From JAKACA01 sp050010115 (GTDB taxonomy: Bacteria; Actinomycetota; Acidimicrobiia; Acidimicrobiales; Bog-793), in assembly GCA_050010115.1 (NCBI GenBank), contig JBEKLQ010000018.1:1-47540 (forward strand): 47,540 nucleotides of DNA, read 5' to 3'. The notes below the pieces were generated by a model, which ran no database searches, was not told where the DNA came from, and saw only the letters and a list, made by a program, of their open reading frames with translations. The position numbers and the translations under genes were made by a program. This document shows, piece after piece, positions 40,335 to 47,540 of the stretch (within the stretch, counting starts at the first letter, position 1; each line of letters starts with the position of its first letter).

Positions 40335-40432
40335 GCGGTCGGACCCTGGCTCATCACCTGCTTCGCGCCGGCTCGCAGCGTGCCGCCCGCAGGGTTGCGG
40401 CCTTCCGGGGCACCGCGGAGGTCGGACCGGGG

Positions 40433-40801
40433 GTGTCGGCGCTACCGGCAGTGCGCAGGCTCGACTTGGTTCGGTTCGCCCACGAGTCGGAGATTCTCTT
40501 CGCAGAACTGCTCGACTTCTACGAGGTGGACTGGGAGTACGAGCCGGTCGAGTTCGTGCTGGCGTGGCGCGACGACGGATCACCGCTGCAGGCGTTCCGT
40601 CCGGACTTCTACCTACCCGAGCACGACATCTTCCTCGAGCTCACGACTCTGCGGCAGGACCTCGTCACCGTGAAGAACCGCAAAGTGCGCCAGCTCATGC
40701 AGCTGTACCCCGACGTGAGCGTGAAGATGCTGTACCGCCGGGACATCGAGGGGCTGATAGCCAAGTACCGTCTCGACGCCCGGTCTAGATTGGCCGGGTG
40801 A
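40433..40801 (+). CDS. Uncharacterised protein with PD-(D/E)XK-like pattern
   Basis: The 122-residue protein starts at GTG 40433 with GGAGG ten bases upstream. It begins with a helix (FAHESEILFAELLDFYEVDW), then EYEPVEFVLAW, RPDFYLPEHDIFLELTTLRQ, TVKNRKVRQLMQLYPDVSV and a C-terminal helix. The PD...E-L-x arrangement resembles a restriction-endonuclease-like fold, though the third catalytic Lys position holds Thr, so nuclease activity is uncertain. It sits immediately before gcvT, sharing a four-base overlap, yet has no obvious link to glycine cleavage. I do not recognise a named family. Confidence 0.65.
   Translation: MSALPAVRRLDLVRFAHESEILFAELLDFYEVDWEYEPVEFVLAWRDDGSPLQAFRPDFYLPEHDIFLELTTLRQDLVTVKNRKVRQLMQLYPDVSVKMLYRRDIEGLIAKYRLDARSRLAG
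40786..40791 (+). promoter_or_regulatory. Predicted -10 element for a leaderless gcvT transcript
   Basis: TAGATT ends six bases before GTG 40798. It lies inside the previous gene, so gcvT-P could be transcribed both with and without it. Confidence 0.4.
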
Positions 40802-41868
40802 GCAACCGCGATACGCCACTTCGAGCCGAGCATGAGGCACTCGGCGCTCGTCTCGTCGAATTCGGCGGGTGGGAGATGCCCCTTTCCTACCCGAGCGGAA
40901 CGATCGCTGAGCATTTGGCTTGCCGGCGAGCGGCCGTGTGCTTTGACGTCAGCCATCTCGGGACGGTCCGAGTCGTCGGGCCGGATGCCCTCGGGCTGCT
41001 TCAGGCCAACCTCACGAACGACCTGACGAAGGTCGGTCCCGGACGGGCGCAGTACACCCACCTGCTCGATCCGTCCGATGCCTCCGTGCTCGACGACATC
41101 ATCGTGTGGTGGGTGTCCGAGGATCGCTTCGACGTGATGCCGAACGCGTCCAACACCGAGCGCGTGAGGGCAGCCATCGGGGGAGCGGACGTGACCGGCG
41201 AGCGTGCCGTGATTGCCGTGCAAGGTCCGACGGCACGTGCCGTGCTCGGGGCCGTCTCCGCGGAGGCTGCCGCCGTTGGCCGATTCCACGTCATCCCGTT
41301 CCGGTGGGGTGGCGCCGAGTGTGTCGCAGCGGGGACCGGCTACACCGGTGAGGACGGGGTGGAGTGTGCGGTGCCGGTAGCAGAGGCACGTGGGTTCTGG
41401 CAGGCGGTGGTCGCGGCTGGCGCGCAACCGGCCGGCTTGGGCGCACGGGACACGCTGCGTCTGGAAGCCGGTCTCCCACTGCACGGGCACGAGCTCGGGC
41501 CCGGCATCACCTCACTGCAGGCGGGCCTCGGGTGGGTCATCGGCTGGAACAAGGGAGCCTTCCGGGGGCGTGAGCCACTCGAGGCCGAGCGAGCAGCCGG
41601 ACCGTGGCGATTACTGAGGGGCCTGCTCACGTCCGGGCGCCGACCGCCCCGCACGAGCGATGCGGTGAGCCTGGATGGGGAGATCGCCGGCGAGGTCACG
41701 AGTGGGAACTACTCTCCCGTGCTCGAGCGTGGCATCGCTCTCGCTTTCCTCCCGCCCGCGACCCCAGAGGGGCACATGGTCGAGATCGACATCAGAGGCA
41801 CTGCGGTCCCTGCCCAGGTGGTTCGGCCCCCGTTCCATCGGCTTCCTGCGGCCGCGCCGGCACAGTGA
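40798..41868 (+). CDS. gcvT: Glycine cleavage system T protein (aminomethyltransferase)
   Basis: The 356-residue protein has T-protein landmarks: LVEFGGWEMPLSYPSG, FDVSHLGTVRVVGPDAL, LTNDLTKVGPGRAQYTHLL, GYTGEDGVECAV, and GLGARDTLRLEAGLPLHGHEL, which help bind tetrahydrofolate. TSGNYSPVLERGIALAFLPP is the usual C-terminal barrel motif. The T protein releases ammonia and makes methylene-THF from the H-bound aminomethyl. GTG 40798 overlaps the previous stop, and the GTGA junction with gcvPA shows tight coupling. It lies 4.3 kb after gcvH. Confidence 0.95.
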   Translation: MSNRDTPLRAEHEALGARLVEFGGWEMPLSYPSGTIAEHLACRRAAVCFDVSHLGTVRVVGPDALGLLQANLTNDLTKVGPGRAQYTHLLDPSDASVLDDIIVWWVSEDRFDVMPNASNTERVRAAIGGADVTGERAVIAVQGPTARAVLGAVSAEAAAVGRFHVIPFRWGGAECVAAGTGYTGEDGVECAVPVAEARGFWQAVVAAGAQPAGLGARDTLRLEAGLPLHGHELGPGITSLQAGLGWVIGWNKGAFRGREPLEAERAAGPWRLLRGLLTSGRRPPRTSDAVSLDGEIAGEVTSGNYSPVLERGIALAFLPPATPEGHMVEIDIRGTAVPAQVVRPPFHRLPAAAPAQ

Positions 41869-43226
41869 CCGCGCCCTTCGTTCCCCACACCGACGGGGAG
41901 ATCGCCGAGATGTTGGCGTGGCTGGGGCTGTCAAGCTTGGAGGACCTGTTCGAGGCGGTCCCGCACGCCGTCCGGCTCGCGGGCGGGCTCGACCTACCGG
42001 ACCATTGGAGCGAAGCCGACCTGAACGACCGCCTGGAGGAGTTGGCGTCGGGGAACCGGCCGGTAGGGCGTGACCTCGTGTGCTTTGCCGGCGCCGGCGC
42101 CTACGACCACGAGATACCTGCGGTGGTGCGCGCCCTCGCCTCGCGGTCGGAGTTCGTGACCGCCTACACGCCGTACCAGCCCGAGGTGGCCCAGGGCGTG
42201 CTGCAGGCGCTCTTCGAGTACCAGACCATGGTCACTCGCCTGACGGGCCTTGACGTCGCCAACGCCTCCCTCTATGACGGGGCGGCGTCGCTCGTCGAGG
42301 CCGTGAACCTGGCCGCGACCGCGACCGGCAACCAGCGCGTGCTGTGTTCGGCCGGGGTGAACCCTCGGTGGCGGGCTCAGATGGCGACGTTCGCCCGCGG
42401 CAGCGGTCACGAGATCGAGGCCGTTCCGCTCGCCGACGGCGTCACTGACTGGAGCGCCACTGATCAGCCCGGCTCGAGCGGAACGGCGGGCGCCGTCGTC
42501 GTCGCCACGCCCAACTACCTCGGGTGCCTAGAAGATGTCGCAGCGGCCCGCGAGGCTGCGGACCGGCTCGGAGCGCGCCTGGTCGTCTGCTTCGATCCCG
42601 TCGCCGCGGGTGTCCTCAGGACACCCGGCTCGCAGGGTGCCGACGTCGCGGTGGGGGAGGGACAGCCGTTCGGCATACCGCTCAGCTTCGGCGGGCCGTA
42701 TCTCGGCTTGTTCGCCTGCCGGCTGGCCGATGTCCGCAAGTTGCCGGGGCGACTCGTGGGCGAGACGGTCGACACCGAAGGGCGGACCGCCTACGTGGCG
42801 ACGCTGCGAGCTCGCGAGCAGGACATCAGGCGAGAGCGGGCCTCCTCGAACGTGTGCACGAACGAGACGCTGATGGCCATCACTGCGGCGATCCAGCTGG
42901 GTTGGCTCGGGACGAGGGGGCTGGCCGAGATCGCCATCCGCTCAGCGAGGGCAGCGCGCTACTGCCGTGAGGCGCTGCTGGCCATCGACGGCGTCGAGGC
43001 GGCAGCCGCCGCGCCGGTGCTGCGGGAGTTCGCCCTGCGGACGCCCGTAGAGCCCGGAGTGTTGATCGACCGCTTGACCGGGGAGGGCTACTTGGCAGGA
43101 GTTGTCATCGACGAGGGCTTCGAGGGCACACCCTATGAGGGGTCGCTGCTCGTCGCCACCACCGAGCGGCGGACGCGGTCGGAGATCGACTCGTTCGCCC
43201 AGGCGTTCGACAAGGCCCTGCGATGA
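41865..43226 (+). CDS. gcvPA: Glycine dehydrogenase (decarboxylating) subunit 1
   Basis: The 453-residue protein begins at GTG 41865 (FVPHTDGEIAEMLAWLGL). It is the N-terminal half of P protein in the two-subunit form, with FAGAGAYDHEIPAVVRAL, TAYTPYQPEVAQGVLQALFE, ANASLYDGAASLVEAVNL and SSNVCTNETLMAITAAI. This subunit pairs with gcvPB to form the decarboxylase; it lacks the PLP lysine. Overlaps on both sides indicate one transcript. Mycobacteria instead use a single-chain GcvB, so the split form marks a different lineage. Confidence 0.95.
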   Translation: MTAPFVPHTDGEIAEMLAWLGLSSLEDLFEAVPHAVRLAGGLDLPDHWSEADLNDRLEELASGNRPVGRDLVCFAGAGAYDHEIPAVVRALASRSEFVTAYTPYQPEVAQGVLQALFEYQTMVTRLTGLDVANASLYDGAASLVEAVNLAATATGNQRVLCSAGVNPRWRAQMATFARGSGHEIEAVPLADGVTDWSATDQPGSSGTAGAVVVATPNYLGCLEDVAAAREAADRLGARLVVCFDPVAAGVLRTPGSQGADVAVGEGQPFGIPLSFGGPYLGLFACRLADVRKLPGRLVGETVDTEGRTAYVATLRAREQDIRRERASSNVCTNETLMAITAAIQLGWLGTRGLAEIAIRSARAARYCREALLAIDGVEAAAAAPVLREFALRTPVEPGVLIDRLTGEGYLAGVVIDEGFEGTPYEGSLLVATTERRTRSEIDSFAQAFDKALR

Positions 43227-44743
43227 GCGCGCCGGGCGGCCGGGCCACGAGCGCCCCTCTCCTCGGGCGCGAGACCGAGCCATCGCTGTTCGACTTCTCG
43301 GTGGCGGGGCGGCGTTCGGCCAGTTTCCGTACGAGCGATCTGCCGGAATGGTCGCTGGCGGAGCTGGTGGACGAGAGGTACCTAGCGACCGAGCCGGTCC
43401 AGCTTGCCGAAGTGGCCGAGCGCGATCTGGTCGCCCACTTCACTCGGCTCAGCCATCGCCAGTACTCGGTCGATCTCGGCGCCTACCCGCTCGGTTCGTG
43501 CACGATGAAGTACAACCCGAAGTCGTGTGACGCGGCGGCAGCGATGCCCGGGTTCGCGAATGTCCACCCGGCCACGCCTCCGTCGTGCTCGCAGGGATGG
43601 CTACAGGTCCTTGTCGAGCTCGAGGAGGCGCTCTGCGCCATTACGGGGATGACGGCTGCGACGCTGCAGCCCGCCGCCGGGGCGGCCGGCGAGCTCACGG
43701 GGTTGTTGCTGATGCGGGCGTACCACGAGTCGCGGGGTGAGCAGCGTGCGCGGGTCATCATCCCGGATTCGGCCCATGGCACGAACCCGGCCTCGGTCGT
43801 CCTCGGCGGATACCAGGTATCGACTGTGGGGACGAGCGCACGCGGCGGAGTGGACCTCGACCAGCTGCGAGCTGCGCTCGACACCGACGTCGCCGGCATC
43901 ATGCTCACGAACCCGAACACGCTCGGGCTGTTCGAGGAGGACATCGTCGAGATCGCCACAGCGGTCCACGATGTCGGCGGGCTCCTTTACTACGACGGGG
44001 CCAACCTGAACGCCATCTTGGGGATCGTGCGGCCGGGGGACATGGGCTTTGACATCGTGCACCTCAACACGCACAAGACGTTCGCCACGCCGCATGGCGG
44101 TGGAGGTCCCGGAGCGGGGCCGGTCGCCGTCGACGACCGGTTGGCTGACTTCCTGCCTGGGCCGCAGCCGGTCCGATTGGAGGATGGGTCGTTCGGGTAT
44201 GCGACGCCCCCGAAGTCGATCGGGCGGCTGCACTCGTGGCACGGCAATGCCCTCGTGCTGCTTCGTGCCTGGGCGTACCTCCGCCTGAACGGGGCCGACG
44301 GCCTGGAACAGGTCGCCCGCGTCGCCGTGCTGAATGCCAACTGGCTCCTGGAGCGCCTTCGGGGGGCGTACGACATCCCCTACGACCGGCGCGTCATGCA
44401 CGAGTGCGTGGTCTCGGCGCACGCACTCGAGAAGGCGACCGGGCTGCGGGCTCTCGACATCGCAAAACGCCTCCTCGAGCTCGGCTTCCACGCCCCCACG
44501 GTGTACTTCCCGCACATCGTGGACGAGGCCCTCATGATCGAGCCGACCGAGACCGAGAGCCCCCAGACGCTCGCTGCCCTCGCCGAGGCGTTCCTCACGA
44601 TTGCCAACGAGGCGCGAGAGGGCGGTTCGGCGAGCGAGGCCAAGTCGGCGCCGAGGACCACGCCGGTCGGCAGGGTGGACGAAGCTCGTGCCGCCCGGCA
44701 ACTCGTCGCCACGTTCGACCAGCGGCCTGACTCCGGCAGCTGA
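43223..44743 (+). CDS. gcvPB: Glycine dehydrogenase (decarboxylating) subunit 2, PLP-binding
   Basis: The 506-residue subunit carries the PLP lysine in NTHKTFATPHGGGGPGAGPV (Lys285), with YPLGSCTMKYNPK, AHGTNPASVVLGGYQ and LTNPNTLGLFEEDI. It decarboxylates glycine and passes the aminomethyl to lipoyl-H. HECVVSAHALEKATGLRALD and PTVYFPHIVDEALMIEPTETES complete the C-terminal domain. The ATG overlaps the gcvPA stop by four bases. A tail of about 25 residues after the domain is not conserved. Confidence 0.95.
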   Translation: MSAPGGRATSAPLLGRETEPSLFDFSVAGRRSASFRTSDLPEWSLAELVDERYLATEPVQLAEVAERDLVAHFTRLSHRQYSVDLGAYPLGSCTMKYNPKSCDAAAAMPGFANVHPATPPSCSQGWLQVLVELEEALCAITGMTAATLQPAAGAAGELTGLLLMRAYHESRGEQRARVIIPDSAHGTNPASVVLGGYQVSTVGTSARGGVDLDQLRAALDTDVAGIMLTNPNTLGLFEEDIVEIATAVHDVGGLLYYDGANLNAILGIVRPGDMGFDIVHLNTHKTFATPHGGGGPGAGPVAVDDRLADFLPGPQPVRLEDGSFGYATPPKSIGRLHSWHGNALVLLRAWAYLRLNGADGLEQVARVAVLNANWLLERLRGAYDIPYDRRVMHECVVSAHALEKATGLRALDIAKRLLELGFHAPTVYFPHIVDEALMIEPTETESPQTLAALAEAFLTIANEAREGGSASEAKSAPRTTPVGRVDEARAARQLVATFDQRPDSGS

Positions 44744-44774
44744 CTCGGGCAGCTGACTGCTGTAGCTGACTGCG
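44736..44774 (+). repeat. Three 13-base repeats with TGA in each frame
   Basis: GCAGCTGACTCGG-like units start at 44736, 44749 and 44762. The TGA in the first is the gcvPB stop. Because the period is 13, the three TGAs fall in three different frames, forming an all-frame stop array. Confidence 0.7.
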
Positions 44775-44818
44775 GACCCGGGCACGTCCGCCCGGTCTGG
44801 GCGGCCGCGCCGTGGGCG

Positions 44819-44824
44819 TAAGTT
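44819..44824 (+). promoter_or_regulatory. Predicted -10 element for a leaderless transcript
   Basis: TAAGTT ends six bases before GTG 44831. No Shine-Dalgarno is present. Confidence 0.45.
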
Positions 44825-44830
44825 GGTGAC

Positions 44831-45247
44831 GTGAGGAGTCTGTGGTGGTCGCGTCGCGCCATCGTCTTGCACGTAGCGCTCGTGTTGGCGGTGCCGTCGT
44901 TTCTCGTGTTGGGGTTCTGGCAGCTGTCCCGCGCCCTGTCCGGCAACTTGTTGAGCTGGGCCTACGTGTTCGAGTGGCCGTTCTTCGCCGGTTATGCCAC
45001 CTGGATGTGGTGGAAGTTGCTGCACGAGGATCAGCCAGTGCCGCGGGCCGAACGAACAGCGGCTGGCGGAGACGGCGGAGACGGCGAGGTCGAGACGTAC
45101 GATGCGGCCGCGCGACCGACGGCGGTCGCCGCTGGCCACGCGCCCCGCGACGACTTCGACCCGTACGACGAGAGCGACCCGGAACTTGCCGCCTACAACC
45201 GTTACCTTGCGGGGTTGAACGCCTCGGACAAGCTCAAGCGCTGGTGA
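44831..45247 (+). CDS. Small membrane protein with conserved Trp-rich N-terminus
   Basis: The 138-residue protein begins MRSLWWSRRAIVLHVALVLA and has two hydrophobic segments, ending the membrane part with FWQLSRALSGNLLSWAYVFE and WPFFAGYATWMWW. The rest is an acidic, hydrophilic tail (DDFDPYDESDPELAAYNRYL) with NASDKLKRW at the end. This type of protein is paired with a DUF3817 protein in actinobacteria. Function is unknown. The GTG at 44831 is leaderless-like. Confidence 0.75.
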   Translation: MRSLWWSRRAIVLHVALVLAVPSFLVLGFWQLSRALSGNLLSWAYVFEWPFFAGYATWMWWKLLHEDQPVPRAERTAAGGDGGDGEVETYDAAARPTAVAAGHAPRDDFDPYDESDPELAAYNRYLAGLNASDKLKRW

Positions 45248-45582
45248 CCCGCATGACCATGCCCCCTCGGGCCGAGGCGACACTTCGGCGCTACCGGATC
45301 ATGTCGTTCGTGGTCGGCGTCATGTTGCTGATCCTCGTGCTCGTGGCCATGCCCCTCCAGTTCACAGCCCATCGTCCCGGCATGGCGAACATCGTGGCGC
45401 CGCTGCACGGCGTGCTCTACATCGTGTACCTCGTCACCGCCGCCGACCTCATCCGTACCGCGCGCTTCACGATGGGACAGATCGTGGCGCTGGTGTGCGC
45501 GGGTTTCCTTCCGGGCTTGGCGTTCTACGTCGAGCGGAGGACGAGCGCTCGGCTCCGGGGCTCCTTCGAGGCGGCCGCCTAG
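45244..45582 (+). CDS. DUF3817 family membrane protein
   Basis: The 112-residue protein starts at GTG 45244, overlapping the previous stop by three bases. It has three hydrophobic segments with the DUF3817 pattern: LRRYRIMSFVVGVMLLILVL, then PGMANIVAPLHGVLYIVYLV, and QIVALVCAGFLPGLAFYVER. It is coupled to the preceding Trp-rich membrane protein, and the two may form a complex. ATG 45253 or 45259 are alternative starts. Function is unknown. Confidence 0.82.
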   Translation: MTRMTMPPRAEATLRRYRIMSFVVGVMLLILVLVAMPLQFTAHRPGMANIVAPLHGVLYIVYLVTAADLIRTARFTMGQIVALVCAGFLPGLAFYVERRTSARLRGSFEAAA

Positions 45583-45623
45583 CGGCCCAGGCAGCGCCAA
45601 GCTCGGCCCCGTGCAGCGCCCGC

Positions 45624-46709
45624 CTACCCCAACGACGCCGCGAAGACCGTTGCCAGCTCCTCGGGCACGGCGGTGTCGAGCTGGTCGTAGCGGCAAGAGG
45701 CCGGCTCGCGATCGGTCCGCCAGCGAACGAACGTGGTTGCATGGCGAAACCGATCCCCTTGCAGATGGTCATAGGCCACCTCGCAGACGAGCTCGATGCG
45801 AAGCGGCTCGAACGAGAGGTCGCGCCCGGCGCTCCACCGGCTCTGACCGCCGGGGACCCGACCGGACGGCGCCGCGTCGGTGCCATCCGGAGACTCGCTC
45901 CACGACCACGGGTGGCCTTCCATCGAGTCGAGGCGATATGGGTCGAGCTCGGTCACCAGCTCGAGCCGGCGCTGATCGGTGAACGAGGACGTGACGCCGA
46001 CGTGGTGAAGCACCCCGGCGTCGTCGTAGAGACCCAGTAGCAGCGAGCCCACGCGTCCGCCGCTCTTGTGCCAGCGGAACGCCCCGACGACGCAGTCGGC
46101 TGTCCGCTCGTGCTTCACCTTGATCATCGCCCGCTGGCCTTCGACGTAGGGGCCATCGGCGGGCTTTGCGACGACGCCGTCGAGGCCGGCCCCTTCGAAC
46201 CGGGAGAACCAGTCGCGGGCAACCTGGGGCGACTCGGTGGCGGGTGTGACGTAAACCGGAGGCCTTGCCGCCGCGAGCGCTTCGACGAGGGCCGCTCGCC
46301 GCTGGCGGAACGGCCGCGGCCGGAGGTCGTCGCCCCGCCAGGCCAGCAGGTCGAAGGCGACGAACGCCGCCGGGGTCTCCACCGACAGCTTGCGCACTCT
46401 GGAGTCCGCTGGGTGGATGCGGTTCAACAGGGCGTCGAAGTCCAGGCCGGCGGCCCCGGCGATGACGATCTCCCCGTCGAGGACGCATCCGTCCGGGACG
46501 TTGGCGAGCACGGCGTCGACGACCTCTGGGAAGTACCGGGTGAGCGGGCGCTCGTTGCGACTGCCGAGCATGACGTCGTCCCCGTCCCTGAACACCACGC
46601 ATCGAAACCCATCCCATTTCGGCTCGTAGAACAAGCCGACGCGCTCGGGTAGCTCGCGGGCGAGCTTGGCCAGCATCGGCGAGACCGGAGGCAACACGGG
46701 CAGGGCCAT
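45624..46709 (-). CDS. ligC: ATP-dependent DNA ligase (LigC type)
   Basis: The 361-residue protein has the ligase motifs: motif I YEPKWDGFRCVV with adenylated Lys31, motif III (DGEIVIAG), motif IV (DGVVAKPADGPY) and motif V (IKVKHERTADCVV). A C-terminal OB-like region follows, ending in LVCEVAYDHLQGDRFRHATT and FVRWRTDREP. The length fits stand-alone LigC rather than the multidomain LigD. LigC members are thought to aid repair, including base excision repair in mycobacteria. It starts at ATG 46709 and converges with the DUF3817 gene. Confidence 0.92.
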   Translation of the reverse strand: MALPVLPPVSPMLAKLARELPERVGLFYEPKWDGFRCVVFRDGDDVMLGSRNERPLTRYFPEVVDAVLANVPDGCVLDGEIVIAGAAGLDFDALLNRIHPADSRVRKLSVETPAAFVAFDLLAWRGDDLRPRPFRQRRAALVEALAAARPPVYVTPATESPQVARDWFSRFEGAGLDGVVAKPADGPYVEGQRAMIKVKHERTADCVVGAFRWHKSGGRVGSLLLGLYDDAGVLHHVGVTSSFTDQRRLELVTELDPYRLDSMEGHPWSWSESPDGTDAAPSGRVPGGQSRWSAGRDLSFEPLRIELVCEVAYDHLQGDRFRHATTFVRWRTDREPASCRYDQLDTAVPEELATVFAASLG

Positions 46710-46737
46710 GAGGCCAGGCTACGTTCGCCGGGCCGGG

Positions 46738-47502
46738 TCAGGTCCGCCGGTTGACGAGATGGACGCGAGCTTGGTCTCGGGGCCGGATCACGAGCTGGTC
46801 GATGTCGACGTGGCTTGGGCGGGTGGCGACGAAGACGATGCACTCAGCGATGTCCTCGGCACGGAGCGGGGTCACTCCCCGGTAGACCGCCGCCGCCCGT
46901 TCGGCGTCCCCGTCGAAGCGGACGAGGGAGAAGTCCGTGGCGACCATTCCGGGGTCGATCTCGGTGACTCGCACCGGCTTGCCGAGCAACTCCATTCTCA
47001 GCACGTCGGTGAGCGCGCGAACCGCGTGTTTGGCGGCGTTGTAACCGGCGCCGCCCGGGTAGGGCTCGAAGGCAGCAACCGATCCGACGTTCACGATTAG
47101 GCCGTCGCCGGACTCCAGCAGCTGAGGCAGCAGTGCCTTGGTCATTCGTGCGGTCCCGAGCACGTTGGAGTCGAACATCTGCTGCCACTTCGTGAGGTCC
47201 GCTTGCGCCACCGACTCGAGGCCGAGCGCGCCGCCGGCGTTGTTCACGAGGACGCGACAGTCGCTCACGGCCCCGCAGAAGGCGGCTACGGACTCATCGT
47301 CGGTCACGTCGAGCGGCAGTGCCCGTGCGGGAGGGCCCAGCTCGTCCGCCAGCGCGTCAAGCGCCTCCCGCCTCCGAGCTCCGAACACGACCTCGAAGCC
47401 GGCTCGGGCCATCTCACGTGCCGTCGCCGCCCCGATGCCGCTGGAGGCGCCTGTCACGACGGCCACGCCACGGCCGGAAGGGCCCGATGGATCGGGAGGC
47501 AT
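46738..47502 (-). CDS. Short-chain dehydrogenase/reductase
   Basis: The 254-residue SDR has GASSGIGAATAREMARAG, NNAGGALG, the Ser in IVNVGSVAAFEPYP, and YNAAKHAVRALTDVLRME with the Tyr-x3-Lys pair. IDPGMVATDFSLVRF follows. This matches the YdfG / 3-hydroxy-acid-dehydrogenase-like classical SDRs, which act on serine-like or 3-hydroxy acids; the exact substrate is uncertain. It is 28 bases upstream of ligC and may be cotranscribed with it. Confidence 0.9.
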   Translation of the reverse strand: MPPDPSGPSGRGVAVVTGASSGIGAATAREMARAGFEVVFGARRREALDALADELGPPARALPLDVTDDESVAAFCGAVSDCRVLVNNAGGALGLESVAQADLTKWQQMFDSNVLGTARMTKALLPQLLESGDGLIVNVGSVAAFEPYPGGAGYNAAKHAVRALTDVLRMELLGKPVRVTEIDPGMVATDFSLVRFDGDAERAAAVYRGVTPLRAEDIAECIVFVATRPSHVDIDQLVIRPRDQARVHLVNRRT

Positions 47503-47513
47503 CTCAGCCAGCG

Positions 47514-47540
47514 TCAGAAAGTCGGCTCGAAGTCGTCGTC
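47514..47540 (-). CDS. Possible C-terminal end of an upstream minus-strand gene
   Basis: Eight codons and a stop read DDDFEPTF on the minus strand at the window edge, 11 bases before the SDR start. The composition fits a protein end, but the gene is outside the window. Confidence 0.35.
   Translation of the reverse strand, partial: DDDFEPTF

Overview
The window is about 47.5 kb of high-GC DNA from a bacterial chromosome, almost certainly an actinomycete. The evidence is the GC-rich codon use, many GTG starts, frequent 1-4 base stop/start overlaps, and a gene order (pgsA-like, gcvH, GarA-like FHA protein, FtsR-like MerR, bifunctional nuclease, second MerR, glycine decarboxylase) that matches the pgsA2-gcvH-garA-Rv1828-Rv1829-Rv1830-gcvB region of Mycobacterium tuberculosis. 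Split gcvPA/gcvPB and the inserted extra genes suggest a deep-branching lineage such as Acidimicrobiia. That placement is inference. No rRNA, tRNA, CRISPR array, transposase or prophage gene was seen.

Layout. 1-5.6 kb: the tail of an EAL-domain protein, a membrane-anchored nucleoside phosphorylase-like protein, a 52-residue small protein, a saccharopine-dehydrogenase-like enzyme, and a divergent amino acid permease preceded by a 26-codon leader ORF. 5.6-10.7 kb (minus strand): a four-gene acyl-CoA unit, CoA-transferase, biotin carboxylase/BCCP, carboxyltransferase and epsilon subunit, with a palindromic element lying in frame inside the epsilon gene. 10.8-14.1 kb: a broken monooxygenase fragment, a methyltransferase, then a tightly coupled diiron (ferritin-like) protein, SCP2-like protein and ferredoxin/zinc-ribbon protein. 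14.2-18.7 kb: a drug exporter, a small zinc-ribbon protein, an adenosine-specific-kinase-family protein and a phosphoribosyltransferase-hydrolase fusion. Some of these are preceded by GGGAC-N4-GGCCC palindromes like DosR boxes. 18.8-26 kb: a 1097-residue fused acyl-CoA carboxylase behind a tandemly duplicated leader, a methyltransferase, a lipoprotein, a secreted repeat protein, a second copy of the small protein family, and a GAF-GGDEF protein.

26.1-32.7 kb is a catabolic cluster: permease, glutamine-synthetase-like gamma-glutamyl ligase, aldehyde dehydrogenase, short-chain dehydrogenase, gamma-glutamyl hydrolase and a flavodoxin-like protein. It has the gamma-glutamylation logic of the Puu pathway but no amine oxidase. 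The extra alcohol-dehydrogenase-type SDR suggests an amino alcohol such as ethanolamine as substrate, with glycine as the end product.

32.8-45.6 kb is the conserved block: CDP-alcohol phosphatidyltransferase, a nucleotidyltransferase/degenerate phosphomannomutase fusion, gcvH, FHA protein, MerR/FtsR with a very long Ala/Pro/Gly/Ser linker, hypoxanthine phosphoribosyltransferase-like protein, bifunctional nuclease, MerR, a possible PD-(D/E)XK-type protein, gcvT, gcvPA, gcvPB and two small membrane proteins. 45.6 kb to the end: an ATP-dependent DNA ligase (LigC type), an SDR, and eight codons that may be the tail of another gene.

A recurring signal is a TANNNT hexamer placed 6-8 bases before a start codon that has no Shine-Dalgarno. 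This is the signature of leaderless transcription and is seen at seven genes.
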